Shown here: one piece after another, positions 17,273 to 25,556 of the stretch
Layout of the letters: the number at the start of each line of letters is the position of its first letter
How positions within the stretch are numbered: the first letter of the stretch is position 1
Source of the DNA: Novosphingobium sp. UBA6272
GTDB lineage: Bacteria > Pseudomonadota > Alphaproteobacteria > Sphingomonadales > Sphingomonadaceae
Direction: 5' to 3'
DNA: 64,000 bases
NCBI RefSeq assembly: GCF_002440635.1
Contig: NZ_DJUW01000014.1
Location: 1 to 64,000 of the forward strand
Made by a program: the position numbers and the translations under genes
The notes under the pieces: model-generated
The model's database searches: none
Told to the model about the DNA's origin: nothing
The model's input: only the letters and a program-made list of their open reading frames with translations

Positions 17273-18784
17273 TCAGATAAACCAGAAGCGGTTTACCCCG
17301 CCCTCGCCCTCCTCAATCCGCACCGCGCGACCGGCGACTTTTCCGCTGCGCAGCTCAGCGCAAATCGCCGGATCGGTGCTGTTGGCAAGGACGCGGGCGT
17401 TCTGAAGACGTGCCGCGATCGTCGCCACTTCGCCCGTCTTGCCCGGCTGGATCGTGAAGCTTTCCGCCACCGCCTCGCCGTCATGCGCATCGAGCACGTC
17501 GAATGCCGGCTTGATCTTGTCGAGGCTCTGCCAGCGGCTTTCCTGCCAGTCGGCCGGCGCGGTCGAATAGACCCCGGCGGCGTACTTGCTCATGATCCCG
17601 CCGTTGGCGCCGACCAGGGCAAAGCTGCCCGGCGCGGCCCGGCAACGCTGCACGGCCTCGGCGATGCCATGCGCCGAATAGTTGTTCCCGGCCCCGCCGA
17701 AGAACGGCAGCCCCCCGGTCAAGGTCCAGCCGCGCGAATCATCGCGGTCCAGCCCAAAGGCATCGAGCAAGTTGAAAACGGGGATTGCAAAGCACGAATA
17801 AAGGTCGACCGCGCTTATGTTTTCCCAACTCTTGCCGGAAAGCTCAAGTGCAGTTGAGATTGCCGCAACCGCCGCCGGGCTCTGCTCCAGACTGGCGCGA
17901 CTGAACATCGCAGGCTCGGCGCAATCGGCCACACCGTGGATATGGACCCAGCGTTCTTCCGGCACGCCCAGCCGCCGCGCTTCGGCCACTGAGGCCAGCA
18001 CCACGGCCCCGCCCTGGTTGACCTGATCGCGCGCCACCACCAGCCGCCCATAGGGTTCGGCCACCAGCCGGTTGCGCTCGGTCAGCGTGGCGAGTTCCTC
18101 CGCGGTCCGCTCGGTCGGCGCTGCGCTGTGCGGATTGGCAGCGGCAACGCGGGTAAACGGTGCAAACAGCTTTCCGATCTCCAGCCGGTAATCGGCCAGA
18201 CTCAGCCCCAGCCGCTCACGCCGGACGTTCTCGGCAATGGCATAGCCAGCGATCGGCGCGCCCACCCCGTGCTTGATCGCGGTGCGATCGACTACGCCTT
18301 CATAGCCGGGCCCGCGATCCTCAAGGCTGCCGCGCCGCCGCTCCGACCAGTCGCGTTTCTCGCCTCGTGCCAGCAGCGCGCGCATGGTCGAGATCGCCTC
18401 GGCCCCGACCACGGCTGCCATCCTGGATCGCCCAGCAGCGATTTCCGCCGCCAGCTCGCCAACCAGCCGCTGCGGTCCCTGCCCGCCAACGACTTCGAGG
18501 ATCGCGCGCTCGGGATTGGCCCCGGCGCGGCGCGCGATCGATCGCGGGGTATTGTTGGAGTGGCCGAACGGCGCGGAATACCGGGTCGCCGAAATCTCGA
18601 ACTGGCGGATCGCGGCAATCGTATCGAGCGCCGGGCCCAACTTGCGTTTGGCCCGCGCGTCGGCAAAGGCCGCCTTCAACGCCTCGCCGCCCAGGTCCAT
18701 GTGGCTGAGCTCGCGGTAGCCCTCCTCGCCGACCCGCTCAGAATGCTGGCCAACGCCGATGATGACCGGAGTATTGGGATCCAT
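17273..18784 (-). CDS. Thiolase-fold acetyl-CoA acetyltransferase family protein, atypical active site
   Basis: A 503-residue protein of the SCP2-like thiolase branch. It opens TPVIIGVGQHSERV and has YSCFAIPVFNLLDAFGL and SAHGIAEAVQRCR, matching the middle and C-terminal thiolase signatures. Where classic thiolases have the nucleophilic Cys in a CASG motif, this has EVVGGQGPQRLVGELA, the form seen in a branch whose reaction is not established. It may therefore act as a lyase or a non-classical thiolase. ATG 18784 overlaps the SDR stop (TGATG), so the two genes are coupled. A fatty-acid or steroid side-chain role is inferred from the pairing. Confidence 0.82.
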   Translation of the reverse strand: MDPNTPVIIGVGQHSERVGEEGYRELSHMDLGGEALKAAFADARAKRKLGPALDTIAAIRQFEISATRYSAPFGHSNNTPRSIARRAGANPERAILEVVGGQGPQRLVGELAAEIAAGRSRMAAVVGAEAISTMRALLARGEKRDWSERRRGSLEDRGPGYEGVVDRTAIKHGVGAPIAGYAIAENVRRERLGLSLADYRLEIGKLFAPFTRVAAANPHSAAPTERTAEELATLTERNRLVAEPYGRLVVARDQVNQGGAVVLASVAEARRLGVPEERWVHIHGVADCAEPAMFSRASLEQSPAAVAAISTALELSGKSWENISAVDLYSCFAIPVFNLLDAFGLDRDDSRGWTLTGGLPFFGGAGNNYSAHGIAEAVQRCRAAPGSFALVGANGGIMSKYAAGVYSTAPADWQESRWQSLDKIKPAFDVLDAHDGEAVAESFTIQPGKTGEVATIAARLQNARVLANSTDPAICAELRSGKVAGRAVRIEEGEGGVNRFWFI

Positions 18785-19539
18785 CACAGCACCTGCCCGT
18801 CATCGACGGTAATGGTCGACCCGGTGATATGCGCCGAGGCATCTGACGCGAGCAGCAGCACCGGCGCGTCGAGCGCTTCGATTGGGCACATCCGCTTGCG
18901 GTGGAAAGCCGCGATCTGGGCCTTGCCACCCTCGCTATCGAACCATTCGCCGTCAATCTCGGTGCGGACATAGCCGGGCTGGACCGTGTTGACGTTGATC
19001 CCCTGGCGGACCCATTCGCGGGCGAACTGGCGGCCCAGGTGCGCCACCGCAGCCTTGGTCGCGGCATAGGCGCTGTCGCCTTGCCCGGTCATTTCTGCGG
19101 TGATCGAACCGATCAGTACCACCCGACCGCGGCCGTGCTGCTTGAAACCCGCGCCGATCATCCGCCGTGCCCCTTCGCGCGCGGTCAGATAGACCCCGGT
19201 GAAATTGGTGCCGATGACCTTGCCGACATCGTCCAACGGGAGATCGATTGAGCGACCGGCAATGGCGATCCCGGCATTGGCAACCACCGTATCGACAGTG
19301 CCCCATTTGGCCTCGGCCGTATCGTAGGCGGCGATGATCGAGGCTTCGTCAGTCACGTCCATGGCCACAGCCAGCGCGGCGTCCCCCAGCTCTTCGGCCA
19401 AAGCCGCAAGCCGCTCGACCCGCCGCGCCCCGATCACCACCCGCGCACCTTCGCGCACGAACAGCCGGGCGAAATGCTCGCCAAAGCCCGATGACGCACC
19501 CGTGATCAGTGCGATGCGTCCAGCCAGCGAAAGTTCCAT
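18784..19539 (-). CDS. Short-chain dehydrogenase/reductase
   Basis: A 251-residue NAD(P)-dependent oxidoreductase. The cofactor motif TGASSGFGEHFA is at residues 11-22, with NAG in VVANAGIAI. The catalytic Ser lies in LIGSITAEM, and the Tyr-Lys pair in SAYAATKAAV. PGYVRTEI follows. The start at 19539 (MELSLAG) has GGGAG upstream. It is coupled to the thiolase-like gene by a one-base overlap, suggesting that 3-hydroxyacyl-CoA oxidation precedes C-C cleavage. A palindrome at 19563-19578, 24 bases upstream of the start, is a good candidate for a TetR-type operator. Substrate unknown. Confidence 0.92.
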   Translation of the reverse strand: MELSLAGRIALITGASSGFGEHFARLFVREGARVVIGARRVERLAALAEELGDAALAVAMDVTDEASIIAAYDTAEAKWGTVDTVVANAGIAIAGRSIDLPLDDVGKVIGTNFTGVYLTAREGARRMIGAGFKQHGRGRVVLIGSITAEMTGQGDSAYAATKAAVAHLGRQFAREWVRQGINVNTVQPGYVRTEIDGEWFDSEGGKAQIAAFHRKRMCPIEALDAPVLLLASDASAHITGSTITVDDGQVL

Positions 19540-19562
19540 GCCAGTCTCCCTTGCTGCTCCGT

Positions 19563-19578
19563 TTAACCGAGCGGTTAA
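19563..19578. promoter_or_regulatory. Perfect palindrome TTAACCG-AG-CGGTTAA upstream of SDR-thiolase operon
   Basis: Perfect 7-2-7 dyad, 24 bases before the SDR start. Its geometry is typical of TetR-family operators, which often control fatty-acid and steroid catabolic genes. No TetR gene lies adjacent, so the regulator is unknown. A second, weaker dyad (TTTCGTA / TACGAAA at 19600-19622) lies just upstream. Confidence 0.5.
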
Positions 19579-19776
19579 GCTGCGCAAGTCTTTCGCTGGT
19601 TTCGTATGTAAGGCCTACGAAATTCTGACATCTTTGATCCCCGTCAAGGCAGGCCCGGCAGATCGCGTCGATGGTGACGGCAAGGAAGGGAACGGCGCAG
19701 CCGGAACCACGCAAATTTCAACGGTTCTCCCCACCTGGAGCGGTCAATCCTAGCGATGGCCGCTCATTTTTTTGGA

Positions 19777-21090
19777 TCAGACGGCCGAGCTGAACCGGCG
19801 CAGCGAATCCTGGCGATAGGGATCGAACAGCGCGGCGATAGTGCGCGCATAGGGCAGGCCTGCGGGGGCAATCGACAGGGTGCTGCCTTGCATTCGGGCG
19901 AGACCGCGCTTTGCGAAGGGGGCGAGCCGGAGGGCAGCTTCGGCGGCCAGATCGGGATCGAGCTCTGCCCGGCCAAAACACAGCAAGGCCTCGATCACCG
20001 CGCCGCGGCGCTGATCATCGGCGCTGCGGCGGATCCCGTGGGTGGCGGGCAGCACGTCCTGCGACAGTAGCATGCGGTAGCGGCCGGCGTTCTTTTCGTT
20101 CTGGACCAGCAGATCGGGGAAGCAGCCGATCGCCGATGCGCCCATGCCGATCAGGCTCCGCGCCGGATCGTCGGTAAAGCCCTGGAAATTGCGTCGCAGC
20201 GTCCCGGCCTGCAGCGCCCGGGCCATCGGATCTTGGGGCCTGGCGAAGTGATCGAACCCGATCGGGACATAGCCGGCTGCAGTCAGCAGGCCGAGGCCGA
20301 ACTCGGCCATGGCAAAGCGCTCTGCCTGACCGGGCAGCGCGCTGGCATCGATCCGGCGCTGGCGCGGCAGCATGTGCGGCACGTGGGCATAGCCGAACAG
20401 CGCGATTCGGTCGGCGCCCAGCTCGACCGTGCGCTGCAGGGTTGCCTCGAGCATGGCGAGCGACTGCCCCGGAAGGCCGTACATCAGATCGAAGTTGAGC
20501 GAGCTTATCCCGTTGCCGCGCAACAGATCCACCGCGCTCGCGATCTCGGCATCGGGCTGAATCCGCCCGATCGCGGCCTGCAATGCGGGATCGAAGGTCT
20601 GCACCCCAAGGCTAGCATGGGTCACCCCGACCACGCCGAGCACCTGCCCCCATTCGCGGGTCAGTGTGCGCGGATCGAGCTCGATCGACCAGACCGGGCG
20701 GTCAAGCGGCATGTGCAGGGTCAGGGCGTCAATCAAGCGGACGAAGTCGGTCGGGCTGATCGCATTGGGGCTGCCGCCGCCAAAGGCGATCCGGCGGACC
20801 CGGACTTCGCGATCCAGCCGCACGCCAGTGATCGCGATCTCGCGGTGCAAGGCGTCGAGGTAGCTCGCCAGCCGCTGGGTCTTGTTGGCCTTGCCGGTGT
20901 TGCAGCCGCAATACCAGCAGATCTGCTCGCAGAACGGGACGTGGAGATAGAGCGAAACCTCGCCGCGCGAGGTCTCCAGTGCTGCGGCATAGTCTGCTGC
21001 GCTCACCCCCGGACCGAATTCGGCGGCGGTGGGAAAGCTGGTGTAGCGCGGCACCGGCGTTTCAAGCAGATCGGGGTAATAGGTCCACAT
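19777..21090 (-). CDS. hemN: Oxygen-independent coproporphyrinogen III oxidase
   Basis: This 437-residue radical-SAM enzyme converts coproporphyrinogen III to protoporphyrinogen IX without oxygen. The iron-sulfur motif is CEQICWYCGC (Cys54, Cys58, Cys61, with Cys63 as in HemN). AFGGGSPNAISP follows as the SAM-binding glycine motif, and the C-terminal HemN domain holds FDHFARPQDPMARAL. Length and motifs fit true HemN rather than HemW. It lies at the 3' end of the cbb3 block, consistent with expression at low oxygen. A poor FNR-like sequence (TTGCGCTGGCTCAA, 21126-21139) lies 36 bases upstream, overlapping the preceding gene. Haem made here would feed CcoN, CcoO and CcoP. Confidence 0.96.
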   Translation of the reverse strand: MWTYYPDLLETPVPRYTSFPTAAEFGPGVSAADYAAALETSRGEVSLYLHVPFCEQICWYCGCNTGKANKTQRLASYLDALHREIAITGVRLDREVRVRRIAFGGGSPNAISPTDFVRLIDALTLHMPLDRPVWSIELDPRTLTREWGQVLGVVGVTHASLGVQTFDPALQAAIGRIQPDAEIASAVDLLRGNGISSLNFDLMYGLPGQSLAMLEATLQRTVELGADRIALFGYAHVPHMLPRQRRIDASALPGQAERFAMAEFGLGLLTAAGYVPIGFDHFARPQDPMARALQAGTLRRNFQGFTDDPARSLIGMGASAIGCFPDLLVQNEKNAGRYRMLLSQDVLPATHGIRRSADDQRRGAVIEALLCFGRAELDPDLAAEAALRLAPFAKRGLARMQGSTLSIAPAGLPYARTIAALFDPYRQDSLRRFSSAV

Positions 21091-21135
21091 TGCAGTTCAC
21101 ATGCCGGATCGATGGGCGGGCTTCATTGCGCTGGC

Positions 21136-21369
21136 TCAATTTCGACTTGCAACGCGTTTGCGCTGGCCGCCGCTGTGGCACCCCTTGGCGCAGCACAGAC
21201 CCTTGCTCGCGGGATCGTTCTTGCCCTGCCCCTCAAGCGGCATCTGCACGGTGTGGACCAGGCCATCCCCGGTGCAGATCTGCACCGCGATGGTCTGGCC
21301 GCCGCTCACCACCGTCAAGTTGAGCATGGCCGGGATCAAAGCGACAATCCCGAACTGTGCGCCAATCAT
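21136..21369 (-). CDS. Small membrane/periplasmic hypothetical protein of the cco cluster
   Basis: A 77-residue protein beginning MIGAQFGIVALIPAMLNLTVV, a possible signal anchor. It then carries QICTGDGLVHTVQMP and a C-terminal Cys-rich basic part (GLCCAKGCHSGGQRKR). The ICTGDG motif and terminal Cys/His residues recall DUF2946-type small proteins, which I associate with copper genes, but this is a loose match. Its ATG overlaps the ccoS stop (ATGA), so it is translationally coupled to the oxidase assembly genes. A copper-handling role fits the neighbour CcoI, a copper ATPase. That is inference. Confidence 0.65.
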   Translation of the reverse strand: MIGAQFGIVALIPAMLNLTVVSGGQTIAVQICTGDGLVHTVQMPLEGQGKNDPASKGLCCAKGCHSGGQRKRVASRN

Positions 21370-21521
21370 CCCTGTGGCCCCTCTTCGTCATCATAGAGGA
21401 TGCGGTTGGCAGCGCCGTCCAGATCCTCGAACTGTCCGCGCCGCAGCGCCCAGAAGAACGCGACCAGACCCAGCAGGCCCAGCCCCAGTGCGATCGGCAG
21501 CAGGAACAGCAGTCCGTTCAT
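21366..21521 (-). CDS. ccoS: cbb3-type oxidase assembly protein CcoS
   Basis: A 51-residue protein, MNGLLFLLPIALGLGLLGLV at the N-terminus, with a single membrane helix. The diagnostic CcoS segment FFWALRRGQFEDLDGAANRIL follows, with an acidic tail (DDEEGPQG). CcoS is needed to insert haem b and copper into CcoN. It is too short for default gene callers but is bounded by ATGA overlaps on both sides (ccoI stop 21518-21520, next ATG 21367-21369), so its place in the operon is certain. Confidence 0.93.
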   Translation of the reverse strand: MNGLLFLLPIALGLGLLGLVAFFWALRRGQFEDLDGAANRILYDDEEGPQG

Positions 21522-23641
21522 TTCGTCGCCCTCACCAGCCGCAGCGAATTGGCGACAACCACCAGCGAGCTGCCCGACATGGCCGCCGCCGCGATCATCG
21601 GGTTGACATATCCGGCGATCGCCAGCGGCACCGCCAGCACGTTGTAGCCGATCGCCAGCGCGAAGTTCTGCTTCACCACCCGCATCGTCCGCCGCGCCGC
21701 CAGCACACTGCGCGGCAGGGCGTTGAGCGAATCCCCCAGGAAAACCAGGTCCGCCGCCTGCCGCCCGACATCGCTGGCCGAACCCGGCGCGATCGAGGCA
21801 TCGGCAGCGGCGAGCGCAGGGCCGTCGTTAAGCCCGTCGCCGACCATCAGCACCTTGCGGCCCTGCGCCTGCAGCGCGGAGATCGCGGCGCGCTTGGCCG
21901 CCGGATCGGCGGCAGCCTGACCGAACAGCCCGACTTCGCGCGCGACTTCGGCCACGGCGGCAGCATTGTCGCCCGACAGCAGCGATACTTCGAGGCCCAT
22001 GGCCTTGAGCCGGGCCAACGCCGCCTGTGCATCGGGGCGCAGCCGATCGACCATCGGGATCCGCAAGTCGTCGCGGCCCTCGATCCGCAGCGTGGTCGAC
22101 ATGCCATCGGCAGCATCGCTGCGGCCGAGCGAGACCTTGCGGCCATTCCACAGGCCCGACAGGCCGATCCCGGCGGCTTCGGCCACGCCATCAACCCGCA
22201 CCGCACGGTGACCGCGGGCCAGCAGCGCTGCCTCGATGCTGCGCGAGTGCGGGTGGCGGCTGTGCGAGGCCAGGCCCAGCGCCACGCTGGCGGCATCGCC
22301 GCCCAGCCGGTCAAGCACCGCCGGATCGGGCTCGGGCCGGCCCAGAGTCAGCGATCCGGTCTTGTCGAGCAGGACCCGGTCGATCGTCGCCAGCCGTTCG
22401 ATCGCCGAGCCGTCCTTGACCATCACGCCTTCGCGCATCAGCGCGCCCGAGGCGACCACCTGGGCAACCGGCACCGCCAGCCCGAGCGCGCAGGGGCAAG
22501 TGATGATCAGCACCGCAATCGCGATCACGGTCGATTGGTAGATCCCCGCCCCGGCGATCATCCACCCGGCAAAGCTCAACGCGGCCAAGGTGTGGACCGC
22601 CGGCGCATAGAGCCGGCTGGCACGGTCGGCGATCCGGACATAGACCGAGCGCGGCTGCTCGGCCGCGTCCATCAGGCGGGCGATTTCGGCCAGCGAGGTA
22701 TCGGGCCCTGCTGCAGTCACCCGCACATCGACCGGCGCATCGAGGTTGAGCGTTCCGGCGTGGACGGTCGCTCCAATCGTTGCCGCCACCGGTGCGCTTT
22801 CGCCGGTCAGCAGCGACTGGTCAAAGGCGCTTGACCCGCCGACAATCTCGCCATCGGCGGCCAGCCGCTCGCCCGCCGCGATCCGCATCACCATGCCTGG
22901 CGCGAGGTCCGCCGCGGCAACCCATTGCAGCGCGCCATCGGGCGAGACCACGCTCGCCCCCGGTGCGGCCTGGTTGAGCAGCGCATCGACCCCGGCCCGC
23001 GCCCGGTCGCGCATCATCGCGTCGAGCGTCCGCCCTGCCAGCAGGAACAGGATCAGCATCAGCACGCCGTCGAAATAGGCGTCATGCCCGCCGGTCAGCG
23101 TTTCATAGAAGCTCAGCGTGGTCGCCAGCACGATCCCGATCGAAATCGGCACATCCATGTTGGTTCGCGCGCGCTTCAGCACCGCCAGCGCCGATTTGAA
23201 GAACGGCGTGCCGGAATAGGCAATCGCCGGGATCCCGATCAGCGCCGAAATCCAGTGGAACAGGCTGCGGGTCGAGCCTTCGGCCCCGGACCAGACCGAG
23301 ACCGACAGCAGCATCACGTTCATGCAGGCAAATGCCGCGACGCCGAGCGGGGCGAGCAGCGGCTTGACCGCCGATGGGGCCTTGCTCAGCTCATCGCTGC
23401 GCGGCTGGCTGGCAAAGCCGACTGCATCGAGCGCGGCGATCAGATCGGCAGCCTCAACCTGCGGAGCATGCTCGGCGCGGACCTGCTTGGCAGTCAGGTT
23501 GACCCGCGCCGAGCTGACCCCCGGAACCGCCGCCAGCGCCCGTTCGACCTTGGCCATGCACCCGGCGCAATGCATCCCGGGTACGACCAGCACAGTCGTT
23601 TCCGGTGCGGCTTCGGCCGGAATGGGAGAAAGCGCGTTCAC
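21518..23641 (-). CDS. ccoI: Copper-translocating P-type ATPase CcoI/FixI
   Basis: About 707 residues that export copper for cbb3 oxidase assembly. The N-terminal metal-binding domain has GMHCAGC (Cys25 and Cys28). The membrane CPC motif is in TCPCALGLAVP, the phosphorylation motif is DKTGSLT, and the hinge is MVGDGLNDGPALAAAD. Eight membrane helices are expected. The GTG at 23641 was chosen, since it overlaps the ccoH stop (GTGA); a TTG 24 bases upstream is possible. It sits in ccoNOQP-GHIS order, the canonical arrangement. Confidence 0.96.
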   Translation of the reverse strand: MNALSPIPAEAAPETTVLVVPGMHCAGCMAKVERALAAVPGVSSARVNLTAKQVRAEHAPQVEAADLIAALDAVGFASQPRSDELSKAPSAVKPLLAPLGVAAFACMNVMLLSVSVWSGAEGSTRSLFHWISALIGIPAIAYSGTPFFKSALAVLKRARTNMDVPISIGIVLATTLSFYETLTGGHDAYFDGVLMLILFLLAGRTLDAMMRDRARAGVDALLNQAAPGASVVSPDGALQWVAAADLAPGMVMRIAAGERLAADGEIVGGSSAFDQSLLTGESAPVAATIGATVHAGTLNLDAPVDVRVTAAGPDTSLAEIARLMDAAEQPRSVYVRIADRASRLYAPAVHTLAALSFAGWMIAGAGIYQSTVIAIAVLIITCPCALGLAVPVAQVVASGALMREGVMVKDGSAIERLATIDRVLLDKTGSLTLGRPEPDPAVLDRLGGDAASVALGLASHSRHPHSRSIEAALLARGHRAVRVDGVAEAAGIGLSGLWNGRKVSLGRSDAADGMSTTLRIEGRDDLRIPMVDRLRPDAQAALARLKAMGLEVSLLSGDNAAAVAEVAREVGLFGQAAADPAAKRAAISALQAQGRKVLMVGDGLNDGPALAAADASIAPGSASDVGRQAADLVFLGDSLNALPRSVLAARRTMRVVKQNFALAIGYNVLAVPLAIAGYVNPMIAAAAMSGSSLVVVANSLRLVRATK

Positions 23642-24099
23642 CGCACGTCCTGTTCGGTCCGCCAATGGGTATCCCCGGCGGCAGCCTCGATCCGCAGCCG
23701 CCAGCGACCGGCGGGCAGCGGATCGCGCGAGACGAAGGCACCATCGCTCTGGCGCTCGAAGGTGAGGCGCTGATCGGGCTGGTGACCCAGCGGATGACGC
23801 GCGGTGGCGTTCAGGTCCAGCCCGGAAAGCGGCGCGCCGGTCAGCGTCACCGCGATCCGGTTATCCTTGCGGCGACTGGGGGTGGCGGTCCAGCCCAGGG
23901 CCTTTTCCTTCGCCGCCTCATCCAGCCAGGTGTTGAACTGCTGGCTGGCGACATAGGAATTTTCCACCACCACACCTCCAAAGGTAGAGGTTGCGGCGCG
24001 GGCCATGAACAGGTTGACGCCGATCACCACGGCGAAGAACGCCACGATGATCACGGAAAAGTGCCGGCCGGTGAACGGTCCGGTGGTGAAGGCCTTCAT
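23638..24099 (-). CDS. ccoH: FixH/CcoH family cbb3 assembly protein
   Basis: A 153-residue membrane protein with one N-terminal helix (HFSVIIVAFFAVVIGVNLFMA, about 13-33) and a periplasmic beta domain. SYVASQQFNTWLDEA after the helix is the typical FixH pattern. CcoH interacts with the oxidase during assembly. It overlaps ccoG by 4 bases and ccoI by 4 bases. Confidence 0.92.
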   Translation of the reverse strand: MKAFTTGPFTGRHFSVIIVAFFAVVIGVNLFMARAATSTFGGVVVENSYVASQQFNTWLDEAAKEKALGWTATPSRRKDNRIAVTLTGAPLSGLDLNATARHPLGHQPDQRLTFERQSDGAFVSRDPLPAGRWRLRIEAAAGDTHWRTEQDVR

Positions 24100-25556
24100 T
24101 CGCTTTCTCCCGTTTCGTCGTCGTTCCCGGGCGCATCGAAATGCACGGTGCTGTGATCGGCTTCGCCGTCACCGTCGAGCGCCTTGAGGTTGATGGTGAA
24201 CTCCTGCCGCTCGGTCCCGTCGGGCGCCACAACGTAGAGCCGCAGCGGCTGAACCTGATCGGCCGGGACGGTCAGCGTCAGCGCCCGCGCCGCCTTGTCG
24301 CGCGGCATTTCGCTGGTCCAGAACTTGCCGCCGGGCAGACCGTCAAGACTGACCTGCATCTGCCGCGGGCGCGACTGCATGTTGAGCAGCTTGACCGTGT
24401 AGTCGTTGCGGATTTCCCCGCTCGACTGGACGGTATAGGGTGGGTTGCGGTCCTTCTGGACCTTGATGTCGATCCGGTCGCGCGTGCCCAGCGCAAACAG
24501 CAGGGCAAAGCCGATCGCCGCCCAGATCCCGGTGTAGATCAGCGTGCGGGTGTGGAACAGCGCCTTGCTGATCGGGCGCGGTTCGCCGCCCTTGCGCTCC
24601 GCCTCGCAGTCTTCCAGCGTAGCATAGTCGATTAGCCCACGCGGGCGGCCGATCGCGGCCATTACCTTGTCACATTCGTCGATGCACAAGGCGCAGGTGA
24701 TGCAGCGAATGTCGGGCCCGTTTCGGATGTCATAGCCGGTCGGGCAGACATTGACGCAGCCGTTGCAATCGATGCAGTCGCCGATCTCGGGATCCTTGGC
24801 CGCCGCCTTGACCGAGCCGCGTTTTTCCCCGCGCCAGTCCTTGTAGGTGACGATCAGGCTCTTTTCATCGAGCATCGCGGTCTGGATCCGCGGCCAGGGG
24901 CACATGTAGACGCAGACCTGCTCGCGCATGAACCCGCCGAGCACGAAGGTGGTGGCGGTCAGCACCGCGACGGTCGCATAGGCCACCGGCGCGGCCTGGC
25001 CGGTCCAGAAATCGACCGTCAGGGTGGGCGCGTCGGCGAAGTACATGATCCATGCCCCGCCGGTCCAGAAGCTGATGAACAGGTAGATCGACCACTTGAG
25101 TCCGCGCTTGAACAGCTTGTGCGGCCCCCACGGTGCGGCATCGAGCCGCATCTGCGCGTTGCGATCGCCATCGACCAGCCGGTCGACATGCTGGAACAGG
25201 TCGGTCCAGACCGTCTGCGGGCAGGCATAGCCGCACCAGGCCCGGCCGACTGCGCTGGTAATCAGGAACAGGCCGATCCCGGCCATGATCAGCAGGCCGG
25301 CAACGAAGTAGAACTCCTGCGGCCAGATCTCGATCCCGAACATGAAGAAGCGGCGGTGAGCCAGATCGACCAGTACCGCCTGGTTCGGGGCATAGGGTCC
25401 GCGGTCCCAGCGGAGCCACGGGGTAATATAGTAGATCCCGAGGGTGAGGATCATCACCGCCCATTTGAAGCGGCGAAAGCGCCCGTCTACCGCTTTGGGG
25501 TAGACGGGCTCACGCTTCGCATAGAGGCTGGTGGGGATCTGGTCAGGGCTTTGCAT
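24096..25556 (-). CDS. ccoG: Ferredoxin-type membrane protein CcoG/FixG
   Basis: A 486-residue accessory protein for cbb3 oxidase, thought to reduce copper for assembly. N-terminal membrane helices (WAVMILTLGIYYITPWLRW) are followed by CGYACPQTVWTDLFQ and CVYMCPWPRIQTAM. The ferredoxin domain has CIDCNGCVNVCPTGYD and CITCALCIDECDK, two [4Fe-4S] cluster motifs. The C-terminal part is an Ig-like periplasmic domain. Start at 25556 (MQSPDQIP) overlaps the ccoP end by 14 bases; a longer frame reaches 25589 but lies further inside ccoP. Confidence 0.95.
   Translation of the reverse strand: MQSPDQIPTSLYAKREPVYPKAVDGRFRRFKWAVMILTLGIYYITPWLRWDRGPYAPNQAVLVDLAHRRFFMFGIEIWPQEFYFVAGLLIMAGIGLFLITSAVGRAWCGYACPQTVWTDLFQHVDRLVDGDRNAQMRLDAAPWGPHKLFKRGLKWSIYLFISFWTGGAWIMYFADAPTLTVDFWTGQAAPVAYATVAVLTATTFVLGGFMREQVCVYMCPWPRIQTAMLDEKSLIVTYKDWRGEKRGSVKAAAKDPEIGDCIDCNGCVNVCPTGYDIRNGPDIRCITCALCIDECDKVMAAIGRPRGLIDYATLEDCEAERKGGEPRPISKALFHTRTLIYTGIWAAIGFALLFALGTRDRIDIKVQKDRNPPYTVQSSGEIRNDYTVKLLNMQSRPRQMQVSLDGLPGGKFWTSEMPRDKAARALTLTVPADQVQPLRLYVVAPDGTERQEFTINLKALDGDGEADHSTVHFDAPGNDDETGESE

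Noticed and set aside
17231..17857. 208-codon frame opposite the thiolase gene
   Set aside because: Antisense shadow without domain or ribosome binding site.
21126..21139. FNR-like TTGCGCTGGCTCAA before hemN
   Set aside because: Only 7 of 10 consensus positions match, and it overlaps the 3' end of the preceding gene; too weak to list as a site.
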